IMG/VR virus record: IMGVR_UViG_3300030012_002976
Location: 1 to 46,362 of that record
Length of the DNA: 46,362 nt
Strand: one strand, 5' to 3'
From: a virus
Of the stretch, positions 20,904 to 26,726 are shown in pieces. The position numbers and the translations under genes are program-made. Below the pieces are notes generated by a model. That model was not told where the DNA came from. It worked only from the letters and a program-made list of their open reading frames with translations, and searched no databases. Numbering within the stretch: the first letter of the stretch is position 1; each line of letters opens with the position of its first letter.

Positions 20904-21030
20904 AAAAGAACTTGAAGCAAAGCTGAAGCGTCAAGCAGCAAGCGACAAGCAGGAAGGAGGAAGCAATGAAGAAGAAAAGCAACAAGCGCTGGGACCAGCG
21001 TCAAGCAGCACTGGCAATGAAGATTCATGA
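20857..21030 (+). CDS. 57-residue helical protein partly made from repeats
   Basis: From ATG 20857 after AAAGG: MVWYHPKHYKELEKIRKELE is a convincing amphipathic helix, then the frame passes through CAAGC repeats as KRQAASDKQEGGSNEEEKQQ and ends NEDS. It overlaps both neighbouring frames. The first half looks selected as protein, the second half looks like repeat-derived extension. Confidence 0.5.
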   Translation: MVWYHPKHYKELEKIRKELEAKLKRQAASDKQEGGSNEEEKQQALGPASSSTGNEDS

Positions 21031-21209
21031 AGCCTGGGCATATGACAATGGATACAGGGCTCAAGCTCCGAGGCACAAGCTGCGACAAAATGTCGCGCGG
21101 TATAATGCCTCAGACTATAAAGCCTCAAGCAACAAGCAACAAGCGTCGTAACCCACGGCGCATGTAGCTGGTCCCCATGGTGCAGGCGTCAAGCCACAAG
21201 CATCAAGCT
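20931..21209. repeat. CAAGC repeat cluster with one palindrome
   Basis: Variants of TCAAGCAACAAGC occur near 20931, 20977, 21001, 21125 (three units) and 21188-21209, and the palindrome TGCGACAAAATGTCGCG lies at 21081-21097. They run through the ends of two plus-strand frames and the end of the convergent minus gene, altering their C-termini. The same family is found at 19757-19847. Confidence 0.7.
20966..21151 (+). CDS. Small basic protein ending in repeat sequence
   Basis: 61 residues from ATG 20966 with an excellent AAGGAGGAAGC site. MKKKSNKRWDQRQAALAMKI and HEAWAYDNGYRAQAPRHKLR look like a real helical protein; the tail (NVARYNASDYKASSNKQQAS) is read through the palindrome at 21081 and CAAGC repeats. 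It overlaps the convergent nuclease gene by 37 bases. Function unknown. Confidence 0.52.
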   Translation: MKKKSNKRWDQRQAALAMKIHEAWAYDNGYRAQAPRHKLRQNVARYNASDYKASSNKQQAS

Positions 21210-21492
21210 CCCTTATATTTTTTCCCTCATAAAGTTTTGGAACCTTGCAAGAGGCATCATAAACCATGATAAAAGTATTCTTAGGATGCTTCACATGGAA
21301 GGCTATTTGATGTGGAGAAAAGGATACTATGTTAGTCTTTGTATACTTGAGTTCTACAGTGAAAAAGTGACCAGAATTATTATAGCCCAATAGATCGGGA
21401 GTGCCAGGAACGCTAAGGTTTTCAATTCTAATCCAAGATATTTTATTAATTTTTCTTTTAACTTCATGATAAAATTTTGTTTCAGATTTCAC
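21115..21492 (-). CDS. PD-(D/E)XK nuclease (VRR-NUC/resolvase-like)
   Basis: 125 residues from a GTG at 21490-21492; no ATG is available after the upstream stop. Early Glu (MKSETKFYHE), then VPGTPDLLGY (Asp 33), FFTVELKYTK (Glu 47, Lys 49) and SPHQIAFHVKH give the PD-(D/E)XK metal site and the Gln-helix typical of VRR-NUC-like phage nucleases. The last 25 residues (from about LTPAPWGPAT) are encoded by CAAGC repeats and are probably an added tail. It likely acts on branched or damaged DNA. Confidence 0.75.
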   Translation of the reverse strand: MKSETKFYHEVKRKINKISWIRIENLSVPGTPDLLGYNNSGHFFTVELKYTKTNIVSFSPHQIAFHVKHPKNTFIMVYDASCKVPKLYEGKNIRELDACGLTPAPWGPATCAVGYDACCLLLEAL

Positions 21493-21501
21493 TATGACAG
21501 G

Positions 21502-21726
21502 CTAGTCAATCTTCTTCAAAACTTTACCCATATTCCAAGTTTCTGTTTTAACTGTAAAGACGAGTCGGTGTGATTCTCTCGCACCTATTAATTGATTTTG
21601 TAATAGTTGTAAAGACTCAATGTCATAATATTTACCATCAGGTAAGGCAACCTGAACACGTGCATTTTTAGTTGCTTCACCCTTCAACATTTTATCCAAC
21701 ACTTGTCTTAATAATATTCCATTCAT
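21502..21726 (-). CDS. Small conserved-looking hypothetical protein
   Basis: 74 residues, MNGILLRQVLDKMLKGEATK, then NARVQVALPDGKYYDIESLQ and ARESHRLVFTVKTETW. A helix followed by a small beta domain with a hairpin DGKYYDI. It lies just upstream of the nuclease gene, nine bases away, so both are likely one transcript. I do not recognise a named family. Confidence 0.72.
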   Translation of the reverse strand: MNGILLRQVLDKMLKGEATKNARVQVALPDGKYYDIESLQLLQNQLIGARESHRLVFTVKTETWNMGKVLKKID

Positions 21727-21888
21727 AACTTTTTAACCTGGCGCTCAGTATCCTGCGGTACAATGAGATAAAGACCGTGTCGTAAGCCAACGCCAGGCAA
21801 CAAACAAAAAAGATGATTACCGTGCAACAAATACCAAAACACGACAATCATTGATTAATATATCAAGTTATGTTAAAAAATCAATACT
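21727..21888. other. Gap between divergent genes
   Basis: 162 bases without a gene. CCTGGCG (21737-21743) and CGCCAGG (21791-21797) are distant inverted arms. On the plus strand TTGATT, 17 bases and TAAAAA (with TG two bases before) form a plausible promoter for the gene at 21889. Nothing else is seen. Confidence 0.45.
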
Positions 21889-22065
21889 ATGTCAAAAGAA
21901 AAAGGAAGACAATGGGACGGTAAATCAAGGATTTCTAATGCGATATATCGTCAACGTTGGAATGAGATATTTAATAAAGAAAAATCTGTATCAGAATTAT
22001 TACAGGAAGGATTTGAGGAAGAGCAAAATGGGACTACCAAAGAAGCTGACGGAACAACAGATTAA
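21889..22065 (+). CDS. 58-residue protein before terminase small subunit
   Basis: From ATG 21889: MSKEKGRQWDGKSRISNAIY, then RQRWNEIFNKEKSVSELLQE and an acidic polar end. The Lys-Gly-Arg-x-Trp-Asp-Gly-x-Ser-Arg start is one I have met in marine phage genomes directly before terS. It overlaps the terS start by 38 bases in another frame, and its GAGGAAGAGC codons supply the terS ribosome site. Possibly a packaging partner; function unknown. Confidence 0.65.
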   Translation: MSKEKGRQWDGKSRISNAIYRQRWNEIFNKEKSVSELLQEGFEEEQNGTTKEADGTTD

Positions 22066-22606
22066 ATTTGCAAATTTATTAGTTAGTGAAGAAGGAAGAA
22101 AGACTGCAACACAGTGTGCTATCGATGCGGGTTATTCAAAAGACTCTGCACGTCAGCACGCAAGTATATTACAGAATCCAAAAAAATATCCACTTGTAGT
22201 TAAATACATAGGTGAACTCAGAGAAGAATTACAGAAAAAATATGATGTAACTTTTGGTAGTCACATATCAGAGTTAGCTAAATTAAGGGATGAGGCAAGA
22301 GTAAAGAAAGCTTGGTCAGCTGCAGTGAATGCTGAGGTTGCACGAGGAAAAGCTGCGGGTCTGTATATTGAGCAGAAGATAATACGAACTGGTAAATTAG
22401 AAGACTTAACAACAGAAGAATTAGAATCAAGAATGAAACAAATAATGGAGGACTATTCCCCAATCTTAGAAGGTGTTGAAGTAGAAGAGCTGAAGAGTAA
22501 AGTAAAAGAAAAGCACCGAGGATCTGTAAGAAAAGAAATTGATCCATCAGATCAAAACTCTCTCCATCTTAAGAATGCAACCGATGGGGAAGACATTCCT
22601 GTCTGA
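22028..22606 (+). CDS. terS: Terminase small subunit
   Basis: 192 residues from ATG 22028 (MGLPKKLTEQQIKFANLLVS); upstream in-frame codons belong to the overlapping small gene. LTEQQIKFANLLVSEEGRKT, AIDAGYSKDSARQHASILQN is the helix-turn-helix DNA-binding opening of Terminase_2-type small subunits, followed by a helical oligomerisation region (RDEARVKKAWSAAVNAEVAR, GLYIEQKI) and acidic tail. It recognises phage DNA and loads the large subunit. It lies on the plus strand, 6.4 kb from terL on the minus strand. Its last 60 bases overlap a convergent gene. Confidence 0.82.
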   Translation: MGLPKKLTEQQIKFANLLVSEEGRKTATQCAIDAGYSKDSARQHASILQNPKKYPLVVKYIGELREELQKKYDVTFGSHISELAKLRDEARVKKAWSAAVNAEVARGKAAGLYIEQKIIRTGKLEDLTTEELESRMKQIMEDYSPILEGVEVEELKSKVKEKHRGSVRKEIDPSDQNSLHLKNATDGEDIPV

Positions 22607-22834
22607 AAATAATTCATCGTTTATTTCATAACTTGCAAAAGTTCTAACATTTTTATTATCTTTATTTAGAACATATGCGTGAGTAACCATTATAGATGGC
22701 ATAAATCCTTCAGCTGTGTGTAGATCCGCATGACCTGCATCTCCTGTGATATCGGCCCAGGTTATTTTATAAAAATAATATCTTTTATTTTTTATAACAA
22801 CGTTTTTATATTTACTTTTCTTTGGTTTTCTCAT
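22547..22834 (-). CDS. Hypothetical protein convergent with terS
   Basis: 95 residues: MRKPKKSKYKNVVIKNKRYY, FYKITWADITGDAGHADLHT, then FMPSIMVTHAYVLNKDNKN and FSDRNVFPIGCILKMERV. The Tyr-Phe-Tyr-Lys-Ile-x-Trp-x-Asp-Ile-x-Gly-Asp core and FSDRNVFP motif recur in marine phage proteins of unknown role, resembling small beta-rich host-takeover proteins. Overlaps terS tail-to-tail by 60 bases. The start has no obvious ribosome site and a TATTAT six bases upstream. Confidence 0.7.
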   Translation of the reverse strand: MRKPKKSKYKNVVIKNKRYYFYKITWADITGDAGHADLHTAEGFMPSIMVTHAYVLNKDNKNVRTFASYEINDELFSDRNVFPIGCILKMERVLI

Positions 22835-22847
22835 GGTTCTATAATAG

Positions 22848-22887
22848 TTTTTTACAGGATTTTTATTAAAATAAAATCTGTAAAAAA
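22848..22887. terminator. A/T-rich bidirectional hairpin
   Basis: TTTTTTACAG (22848-22857) pairs perfectly with CTGTAAAAAA (22878-22887), and ATTTT/AAAAT extend the stem inward past one bulged G. T-runs flank both sides, the form of a two-way intrinsic terminator. It lies between two leftward genes, so it probably insulates the gene at 22834 from upstream transcription. Confidence 0.55.
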
Positions 22888-22907
22888 GTCTCTCTCGCGC
22901 AGGGAAT

Positions 22908-23009
22908 TGTAACCTTATGTAACCTCAATGTAACCCAATTGTAACCTTAATAAAGTCAATGAAATCAACACTAATAGTCAATTGTAACCTTGTAACCCCT
23001 TTCTGTAAC
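22908..23009. repeat. Phased TGTAACC repeats
   Basis: TGTAAC begins at 22908, 22918, 22929, 22940, 22983, 22991 and 23004; six copies carry a further C. The first four are 10-11 bases apart, one helical turn, and the fifth lies 43 bases (about four turns) later. The 216-base gap 22835-23050 holds only these repeats and the A/T hairpins. Iterated, phased sites are typical of regulator or replication-initiator binding. Confidence 0.75.
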
Positions 23010-23050
23010 AAATTTTAAAATTAATTTTTAAAAAATCCTGTAAAAAAGTA

Positions 23051-23725
23051 TTATACATTTTTAAATAGGTCAACTCTTCTTAACCATTCCCATGAAAACT
23101 GTTGAAATTCCTTATCTTTTACTTCAAATTTTTGAAAGTAATTATCTTTAGTGCACATTAGAATCACTCCAGACTGTATATTTGTGCCATAAACATAATT
23201 ATGAGCCATGGCGTATGCTGCCAGTTGCAAGAAGTAATCTGTGATCCACTCTCTTCTTTTAGGCTTATTACTTTGTTTGAAGTCTATTATACTCTCACGC
23301 CCATCATAAATACCCGCTAGATCAGTGGCACCTGCATATAATCTTGGATAATATACAGTGATTTCAGACCCCCATATCTCATCTAGATGACCCTTGATGC
23401 CTGAATCTATAACCGTTTGGGCCATGATGCCTGCCTCCTGACCCAAATCGCTAAAATCAGCATGGTTTTGGCCCAGCAAATAGCCTTCTAGAATCCTATG
23501 CATGATTGTACCACGATTAGCTGCCTCATTCATAATGGACTCTGCCTTATTTTCGCCAACATTCTGCCTCCATTTAGACAAACTTGCCTTTTTTTCGTCA
23601 GATTGTGTAGCAGATAAAATAGTCGTGACACTAGGTAATTTCTCCTCACCCACATCATAATGTCTTTGATCATTGACTAAGGACCTGATTGACTCAGGAT
23701 AATCAAATCGTTTATTCCATTTCAT
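23051..23725 (-). CDS. RecB/Cas4-like exonuclease (PD-(D/E)XK)
   Basis: 224 residues. RGTIMHRILEGYLLG (His 76, Glu 80), GATDLAGIYDGRESIIDFKQ (Asp 135, Asp 148, Lys 150) and DYFLQLAAYA (Gln 167) are the ordered motifs of the RecB/MGME1-type exonuclease fold, with Asp in place of the more usual Glu before Lys. No Cys cluster is present, so an iron-sulphur cluster is unlikely. Such enzymes degrade 5' ends for recombination or host DNA. It starts a run of coupled genes: its ATG overlaps the upstream stop. Confidence 0.82.
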   Translation of the reverse strand: MKWNKRFDYPESIRSLVNDQRHYDVGEEKLPSVTTILSATQSDEKKASLSKWRQNVGENKAESIMNEAANRGTIMHRILEGYLLGQNHADFSDLGQEAGIMAQTVIDSGIKGHLDEIWGSEITVYYPRLYAGATDLAGIYDGRESIIDFKQSNKPKRREWITDYFLQLAAYAMAHNYVYGTNIQSGVILMCTKDNYFQKFEVKDKEFQQFSWEWLRRVDLFKNV

Positions 23726-23940
23726 TACAGAGCCTGTCTCTCAGGTTCAAAAGATTTCAACACCTCTATTTTTTCCTGAGCATCAGCTATCCGTTGTACC
23801 TGTTTATCTAACTCATCGATAAACTGAGGATGCTCCCCAATTCCTACTGAATTGCTCAGGTATATATTTATAGTGGCATCTGCCTCAGCTATCACTGCCT
23901 CGTATCTAGCTTGCAATGCATCTAGTAAAGCTCTTTTCAT
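23725..23940 (-). CDS. Small helical hypothetical protein
   Basis: 71 residues, MKRALLDALQARYEAVIAEA, DATINIYLSNSVGIGEHPQF, then a coiled-coil QVQRIADAQEKIEVLKSF. TAATG overlaps join it to both neighbours. Probably a small accessory factor for the exonuclease or replication genes; no family recognised. Confidence 0.72.
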   Translation of the reverse strand: MKRALLDALQARYEAVIAEADATINIYLSNSVGIGEHPQFIDELDKQVQRIADAQEKIEVLKSFEPERQAL

Positions 23941-24125
23941 TACTCAAGTCCCTTCTTATCTCTCTCATTTACAATATTCTGTAGATTAGTTACTAATAAT
24001 CTAAGATTTAGTGTATTAAGCAATTTTGAATGCTTGAATGCAGCATTAAAATGTTTTGCCTGATACCTCATTTCATGATTCTTTGTGATCACGGAATCGA
24101 TATCGTGTCTAGTTTGGTCTGTCAT
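23940..24125 (-). CDS. Small helical hypothetical protein
   Basis: 61 residues, MTDQTRHDIDSVITKNHEMR, YQAKHFNAAFKHSKLLNTLN. All-helical and His/Lys-rich. Its start lies 17 bases inside the preceding zinc-finger gene, with AAAGGAGGA as ribosome site, and it is TAATG-coupled to the next. Function unknown. Confidence 0.7.
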   Translation of the reverse strand: MTDQTRHDIDSVITKNHEMRYQAKHFNAAFKHSKLLNTLNLRLLVTNLQNIVNERDKKGLE

Positions 24126-24270
24126 TTTCCTCCTTTATAATTATCTCACCCTCAGAATTACAGGTGTCACATTGCTTTATTAATTGTTCTGACGAGTTTG
24201 AGTGATCTCTGGCTTCTATTACCTTGAGATACCCATTCCCTTTGCAGTTCTGACATATCTTTTTTTGCAT
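24109..24270 (-). CDS. DnaJ-type zinc-finger mini-protein
   Basis: 53 residues from ATG 24270 (GAGGAT upstream): MQKKICQNCKGNGYLKVIEA ... QCDTCNSEGEIIIKEENDRP. Two CxxCxxxG repeats are the zinc-binding halves of a single DnaJ-type finger. The frame overlaps the end of the 130-residue gene by 104 bases in another frame, and both appear to code. It may bind unfolded protein or nucleic acid. Short length kept it from being obvious, but the motif is diagnostic. Confidence 0.75.
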   Translation of the reverse strand: MQKKICQNCKGNGYLKVIEARDHSNSSEQLIKQCDTCNSEGEIIIKEENDRPN

Positions 24271-24559
24271 AATTATCCTCTATTTTGTTTAATGTTTTTC
24301 TTACTTTTGATCTTACCAAAGTATGATCAAGATCAGCATAATGACAAACTGTGGCAAAATCTTGATTTGGCTCTGTGACATATTCTATCTCTAGATTACG
24401 TTTGTTTTCATAGAACTCTTTGAATTTGCATTTTCTTTCTGTCGCCTTTATCGCATCTTCTATCGCTACAATCAAAACGTTTCTCCATAGACTTTTGTTT
24501 GGATCTTTTCGTTTGGACTCGATAACATCAATCGTTTTTAATCCTAGAAACCCTACCAT
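24167..24559 (-). CDS. Hypothetical helical protein overlapping the zinc finger gene
   Basis: 130 residues from ATG 24559 after GGAAG: LWRNVLIVAIEDAIKATERK, CKFKEFYENKRNLEIEYVTE, PNQDFATVCHYADLDHTLVR. The PNQDF and CHYADLDH motifs are familiar from marine phage proteins of unknown role. Residues past about 95 are read through the zinc-finger gene in another frame. Starts inside the preceding ribbon-helix-helix gene by 32 bases. Confidence 0.72.
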   Translation of the reverse strand: MVGFLGLKTIDVIESKRKDPNKSLWRNVLIVAIEDAIKATERKCKFKEFYENKRNLEIEYVTEPNQDFATVCHYADLDHTLVRSKVRKTLNKIEDNYAKKDMSELQREWVSQGNRSQRSLKLVRTINKAM

Positions 24560-24710
24560 TTAACTTCCTTACTTTTTCATTTATTATTATATCCAAAGCT
24601 TTGGCTCTAGAAACTTGTGTTAGCGGCACAATTACCTTGCGAATCTTGTCTAGTTTCTCACAAGAATCATGTGATAGTGCGACTGATTTGTATTTACTTA
24701 TATCTGTCAT
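24528..24710 (-). CDS. Ribbon-helix-helix-like regulator
   Basis: 60 residues: MTDISKYKSVALSHDSCEKL, DKIRKVIVPLTQVSRAKALD, IIINEKVRKLNGR. The short strand KSVALS followed by two helices (HDSCEKLDKIRKVI and SRAKALDIIINEKV) is the MetJ/CopG ribbon-helix-helix plan. It would dimerise and bind operator DNA. AAGGAG lies nine bases before ATG. It is a good candidate to bind one of the palindromes in this genome, but that is inference. Confidence 0.65.
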   Translation of the reverse strand: MTDISKYKSVALSHDSCEKLDKIRKVIVPLTQVSRAKALDIIINEKVRKLNGRVSRIKND

Positions 24711-24781
24711 TACTATAAACTCCTTTAGTTACTTTAATATTAATAATATAGGATTTTTATATTTTTTTTCAACCTGTGTCA

Positions 24782-25000
24782 ATGAAATTTTTACTTAGTA
24801 TGATAATATGTTCCCAAGTCGCAGGTACGTGCCTGGATCCATACCCATGGCCAGATAAATTCAATACACAGTACGATTGTCTGATGTTTGGATATAAACA
24901 GTCTATTGTTAAAATGGAAGAGATTGGACCAGATGATATCAATAAATACAATATGTTTATAAAGTTTTATTGTAGTCCTGTAGAATCAACCGAGACCTAA
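24782..25000 (+). CDS. Small secreted or lipid-associated protein
   Basis: 72 residues on the plus strand amid leftward genes. MKFLLSMIICSQVAGTCLDP looks like a signal peptide (hydrophobic core, Ala-Gly-Thr then Cys), followed by FNTQYDCLMFGYKQSIVKME and IKFYCSPVES with three further Cys that could form disulphides outside the membrane. Start ATG 24782 is preferred over a GTG two codons earlier. Similar tiny signal-peptide proteins occur in pelagiphage-like genomes; superinfection exclusion or envelope action is possible but unproven. Confidence 0.65.
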   Translation: MKFLLSMIICSQVAGTCLDPYPWPDKFNTQYDCLMFGYKQSIVKMEEIGPDDINKYNMFIKFYCSPVESTET

Positions 25001-25004
25001 TTCT

Positions 25005-25142
25005 CTAGCTAGCTCGTCTGCCTTGACGGTTATATTTCTTAAAATCGCGTTTCTCATCTTTATTCTTTCTTTTTTTATGCACACCTGGACGTTTCTTAGG
25101 CTTTGGCCTAGGTACAAAACTTGTAAACTTTCTTTTAGCCAT
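25005..25142 (-). CDS. 45-residue basic protein
   Basis: From ATG 25142: MAKRKFTSFVPRPKPKKRPG, VHKKRKNKDEKRDFKKYNRQ, GRRAS. The PRPKPKKRPGVHKKRKNKDEK core is a recurring small protein of marine phages. Overlaps the preceding gene by eight bases and ends tail-to-tail five bases from the plus-strand gene. RNA or ribosome binding is suggested only by its charge. Confidence 0.7.
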   Translation of the reverse strand: MAKRKFTSFVPRPKPKKRPGVHKKRKNKDEKRDFKKYNRQGRRAS

Positions 25143-25365
25143 TCTTATTATGATTTTTTATAAAATTTCTATCTGTTTGAGATAATTTCATATATCTAAT
25201 TCTACCATTTATATGTTGTTTAGTATCATGACCACAGTTTGTACATCTATAAAATTCAGAAACGATAGCAACTAATATCGCTTCTTCTTCACATTCTTCA
25301 CAATGACCATGAACTGTATCTATCTTGTTAAACAGCTCCATAGCTTTCTTATCTATTATACTCAT
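25135..25365 (-). CDS. Zinc-ribbon protein
   Basis: 76 residues. HCEECEEEAILVAI and YRCTNCGHDTKQH form a two-knuckle CxxC/CxxC zinc ribbon, flanked by a helical start (IIDKKAMELFNKID) and a basic end. Four-base overlap with the endolysin gene start region. Probably a DNA- or RNA-binding regulator; late-gene regulators of this form are known in other phages, but no direct match is claimed. Confidence 0.72.
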   Translation of the reverse strand: MSIIDKKAMELFNKIDTVHGHCEECEEEAILVAIVSEFYRCTNCGHDTKQHINGRIRYMKLSQTDRNFIKNHNKNG

Positions 25366-25838
25366 ACTAAATCTTTTGCCTTTCCAATCACAGGTTTATA
25401 TTTTGTTTTACCTTCTGATTTATATGCATGTAAAAATTGTTTTCTTGGTTGGTCAGTAGTATAGCTGCAATGTATCCAGCCACTGTTTGGTTCACCTGGT
25501 GTATAAAATTCTAAAATTAATTGATCAAACTCTAGGTTTGCATAAATCCAATCAGCCAACTCAGCGTTGTCTGTGCCCATTACTTCGAAGTCTGCGGCCT
25601 CAGCCTTAGCATGCTGTGAATTTACAGAGCTGCCTATCTTTAGACACAGCTGTTCGCTACGAAATCCTGACGTTACTTTTACTCTACCAAAGTGATCACG
25701 TACTGGCTGCAAAATATTTTCACAAAGTGCTTTTAATTTTTCTATCTGACCTGAGTTTGGATTGTTGTTAATATCTAATCTGACAGCAGTGTCTGATTTA
25801 ATTAATTCTTGAAGTGTAAAATTACGACTCAGATTCAT
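25362..25838 (-). CDS. Peptidase M15-type endolysin
   Basis: 158 residues. FTLQELIKSDTAVRLDINNN and ILQPVRDHFGRVKVTSGFRS lead to SSVNSQHAKAEAADFEVMGT (zinc ligands His 76 and Asp 83) and QLILEFY ... WIHCSY (catalytic Glu 110, third ligand His 123). This is the Peptidase_M15_3 (D-Ala-D-Ala carboxypeptidase/endopeptidase) pattern used by phage endolysins to cut peptidoglycan cross-links. No signal peptide, so a holin or spanin from nearby membrane genes would release it. Confidence 0.85.
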   Translation of the reverse strand: MNLSRNFTLQELIKSDTAVRLDINNNPNSGQIEKLKALCENILQPVRDHFGRVKVTSGFRSEQLCLKIGSSVNSQHAKAEAADFEVMGTDNAELADWIYANLEFDQLILEFYTPGEPNSGWIHCSYTTDQPRKQFLHAYKSEGKTKYKPVIGKAKDLV

Positions 25839-25920
25839 TTTTATATCCTTTTCTGTTATATCGTTTTTTGTTTTTAATTACAAGTTGCCTGAAGCGTGGT
25901 GTACGGAGCATTTTTGCCAT
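25822..25920 (-). CDS. 32-residue basic peptide before the endolysin
   Basis: MAKMLRTPRFRQLVIKNKKR, then YNRKGYKNESES, ending 17 bases inside the endolysin gene. The MLRTPRFR start recurs in tiny marine phage proteins. The ribosome site is weak (AATAAG). It may be translated mainly to couple the endolysin start. Confidence 0.55.
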   Translation of the reverse strand: MAKMLRTPRFRQLVIKNKKRYNRKGYKNESES

Positions 25921-25933
25921 CTTATTTTTTTTC

Positions 25934-26143
25934 TTATTCAAGGATCAAAGCTTTGATATATTTTCTTCCTTGGTACAATTCTATTTCTGCTTTACCCTTA
26001 TAGCATTTGTAAGACACAGATTCAGAATACTCCCTCTCCGCGTGGCGCTTGCCACGAAGACAATGAGCCATATTTTTTTGCACTAAGTGCTCCTTAATTT
26101 CTCCGTTTACAAACATTAATAGTGCTACTACAGTTTCAATCAT
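25934..26143 (-). CDS. Small hypothetical protein in the lysis region
   Basis: 69 residues: MIETVVALLMFVNGEIKEHL with a hydrophobic, perhaps membrane-inserting or signal-like start, then MAHCLRGKRHAEREYSESVS and YKCYKGKAEIELYQGRKYIK with two Cys. The look is of an exported beta-hairpin protein. It overlaps the 26-residue membrane peptide gene by eight bases. Function unknown; lysis or envelope role inferred. Confidence 0.68.
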   Translation of the reverse strand: MIETVVALLMFVNGEIKEHLVQKNMAHCLRGKRHAEREYSESVSYKCYKGKAEIELYQGRKYIKALILE

Positions 26144-26216
26144 ATTTTCTCACATGTATTAATATTGATAAAACAATAATTGAGACTACTGTACCTATAA
26201 AAAATAAACCTATCAT
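26136..26216 (-). CDS. 26-residue membrane peptide
   Basis: MIGLFFIGTVVSIIVLSILI, then HVRKYD: one membrane helix with a short charged tail. ATGA overlap with the preceding stop (26213-26216) and an eight-base overlap with the next gene make it part of the chain. Its location next to the endolysin makes a holin-like or spanin-partner role possible. Confidence 0.55.
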   Translation of the reverse strand: MIGLFFIGTVVSIIVLSILIHVRKYD

Positions 26217-26638
26217 TGTGAGTAACTTCCATTCTTATAACCAATCTCACGATTAGCATCTTTTAATTTTTCAATATCTTCCAGAACCTTGTCCATTTGT
26301 TTTCTTAAAAACTCGATGTTTACCTTGTTTAAAGCCATTGACTCGATATGTGCATTTAACTTGTCCGTGGTCTTGTATAAATCCTCGATCATCATAAACT
26401 GCTCAGAATCTGCGGGCAGTGAACCTAGTTGTCCACGTGGCCATTTGATTCTAAACTCTGTGTTCTCTGTTAGATCTTTGGACATCAACTCTACTTGCGT
26501 ACTAAGTTTGTTTTGTGTTTCAATGATACCGAAATAAGCCCAGGTCCCTATTGCAACCATCGTGATCAAAGACACTACGGTCTTCATCGGCATTTGCACC
26601 TTTGCCTCGTCTGATATGTTTAATGGTTTATTGGACAT
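26213..26638 (-). CDS. Membrane-anchored coiled-coil protein, spanin- or holin-like
   Basis: 141 residues. After a short cytoplasmic start, TVVSLITMVAIGTWAYFGII (about 20-39) is a membrane segment, followed by helical coils (QVELMSKDLTENTEFRIKWP; LEDIEKLKDANREI). The FRIKWPRGQLGSLPADSEQF block recurs in marine phage proteins. N-in membrane anchor plus periplasmic coil next to an endolysin fits an inner-membrane spanin, but a virion role is not excluded. Confidence 0.68.
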   Translation of the reverse strand: MSNKPLNISDEAKVQMPMKTVVSLITMVAIGTWAYFGIIETQNKLSTQVELMSKDLTENTEFRIKWPRGQLGSLPADSEQFMMIEDLYKTTDKLNAHIESMALNKVNIEFLRKQMDKVLEDIEKLKDANREIGYKNGSYSQ

Positions 26639-26720
26639 ATGGACCTCCGCAGAAAGCCAGGAGAGTTAACATTACAATTAATAAACCCGTTGCGTAGTAA
26701 TTCATCCTGGCTATCTCCAT
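26628..26720 (-). CDS. Short hydrophobic peptide
   Basis: Frame from ATG 26720, MEIARMNYYATGLLIVMLTL then LAFCGGPYVQ. A start at Met 6 (26705) is equally good because GGAG lies eight bases before it. One membrane helix ending Phe-Cys-Gly-Gly-Pro. Overlaps the coiled-coil gene start by 11 bases. Probably part of the lysis set. Confidence 0.5.
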   Translation of the reverse strand: MEIARMNYYATGLLIVMLTLLAFCGGPYVQ

Positions 26721-26726
26721 AATTGA

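Noticed and set aside
22835-23050. A phage attachment (att) site
   Set aside because: No integrase gene and no tRNA-like sequence were found; the repeats are phased iterons rather than a core site.
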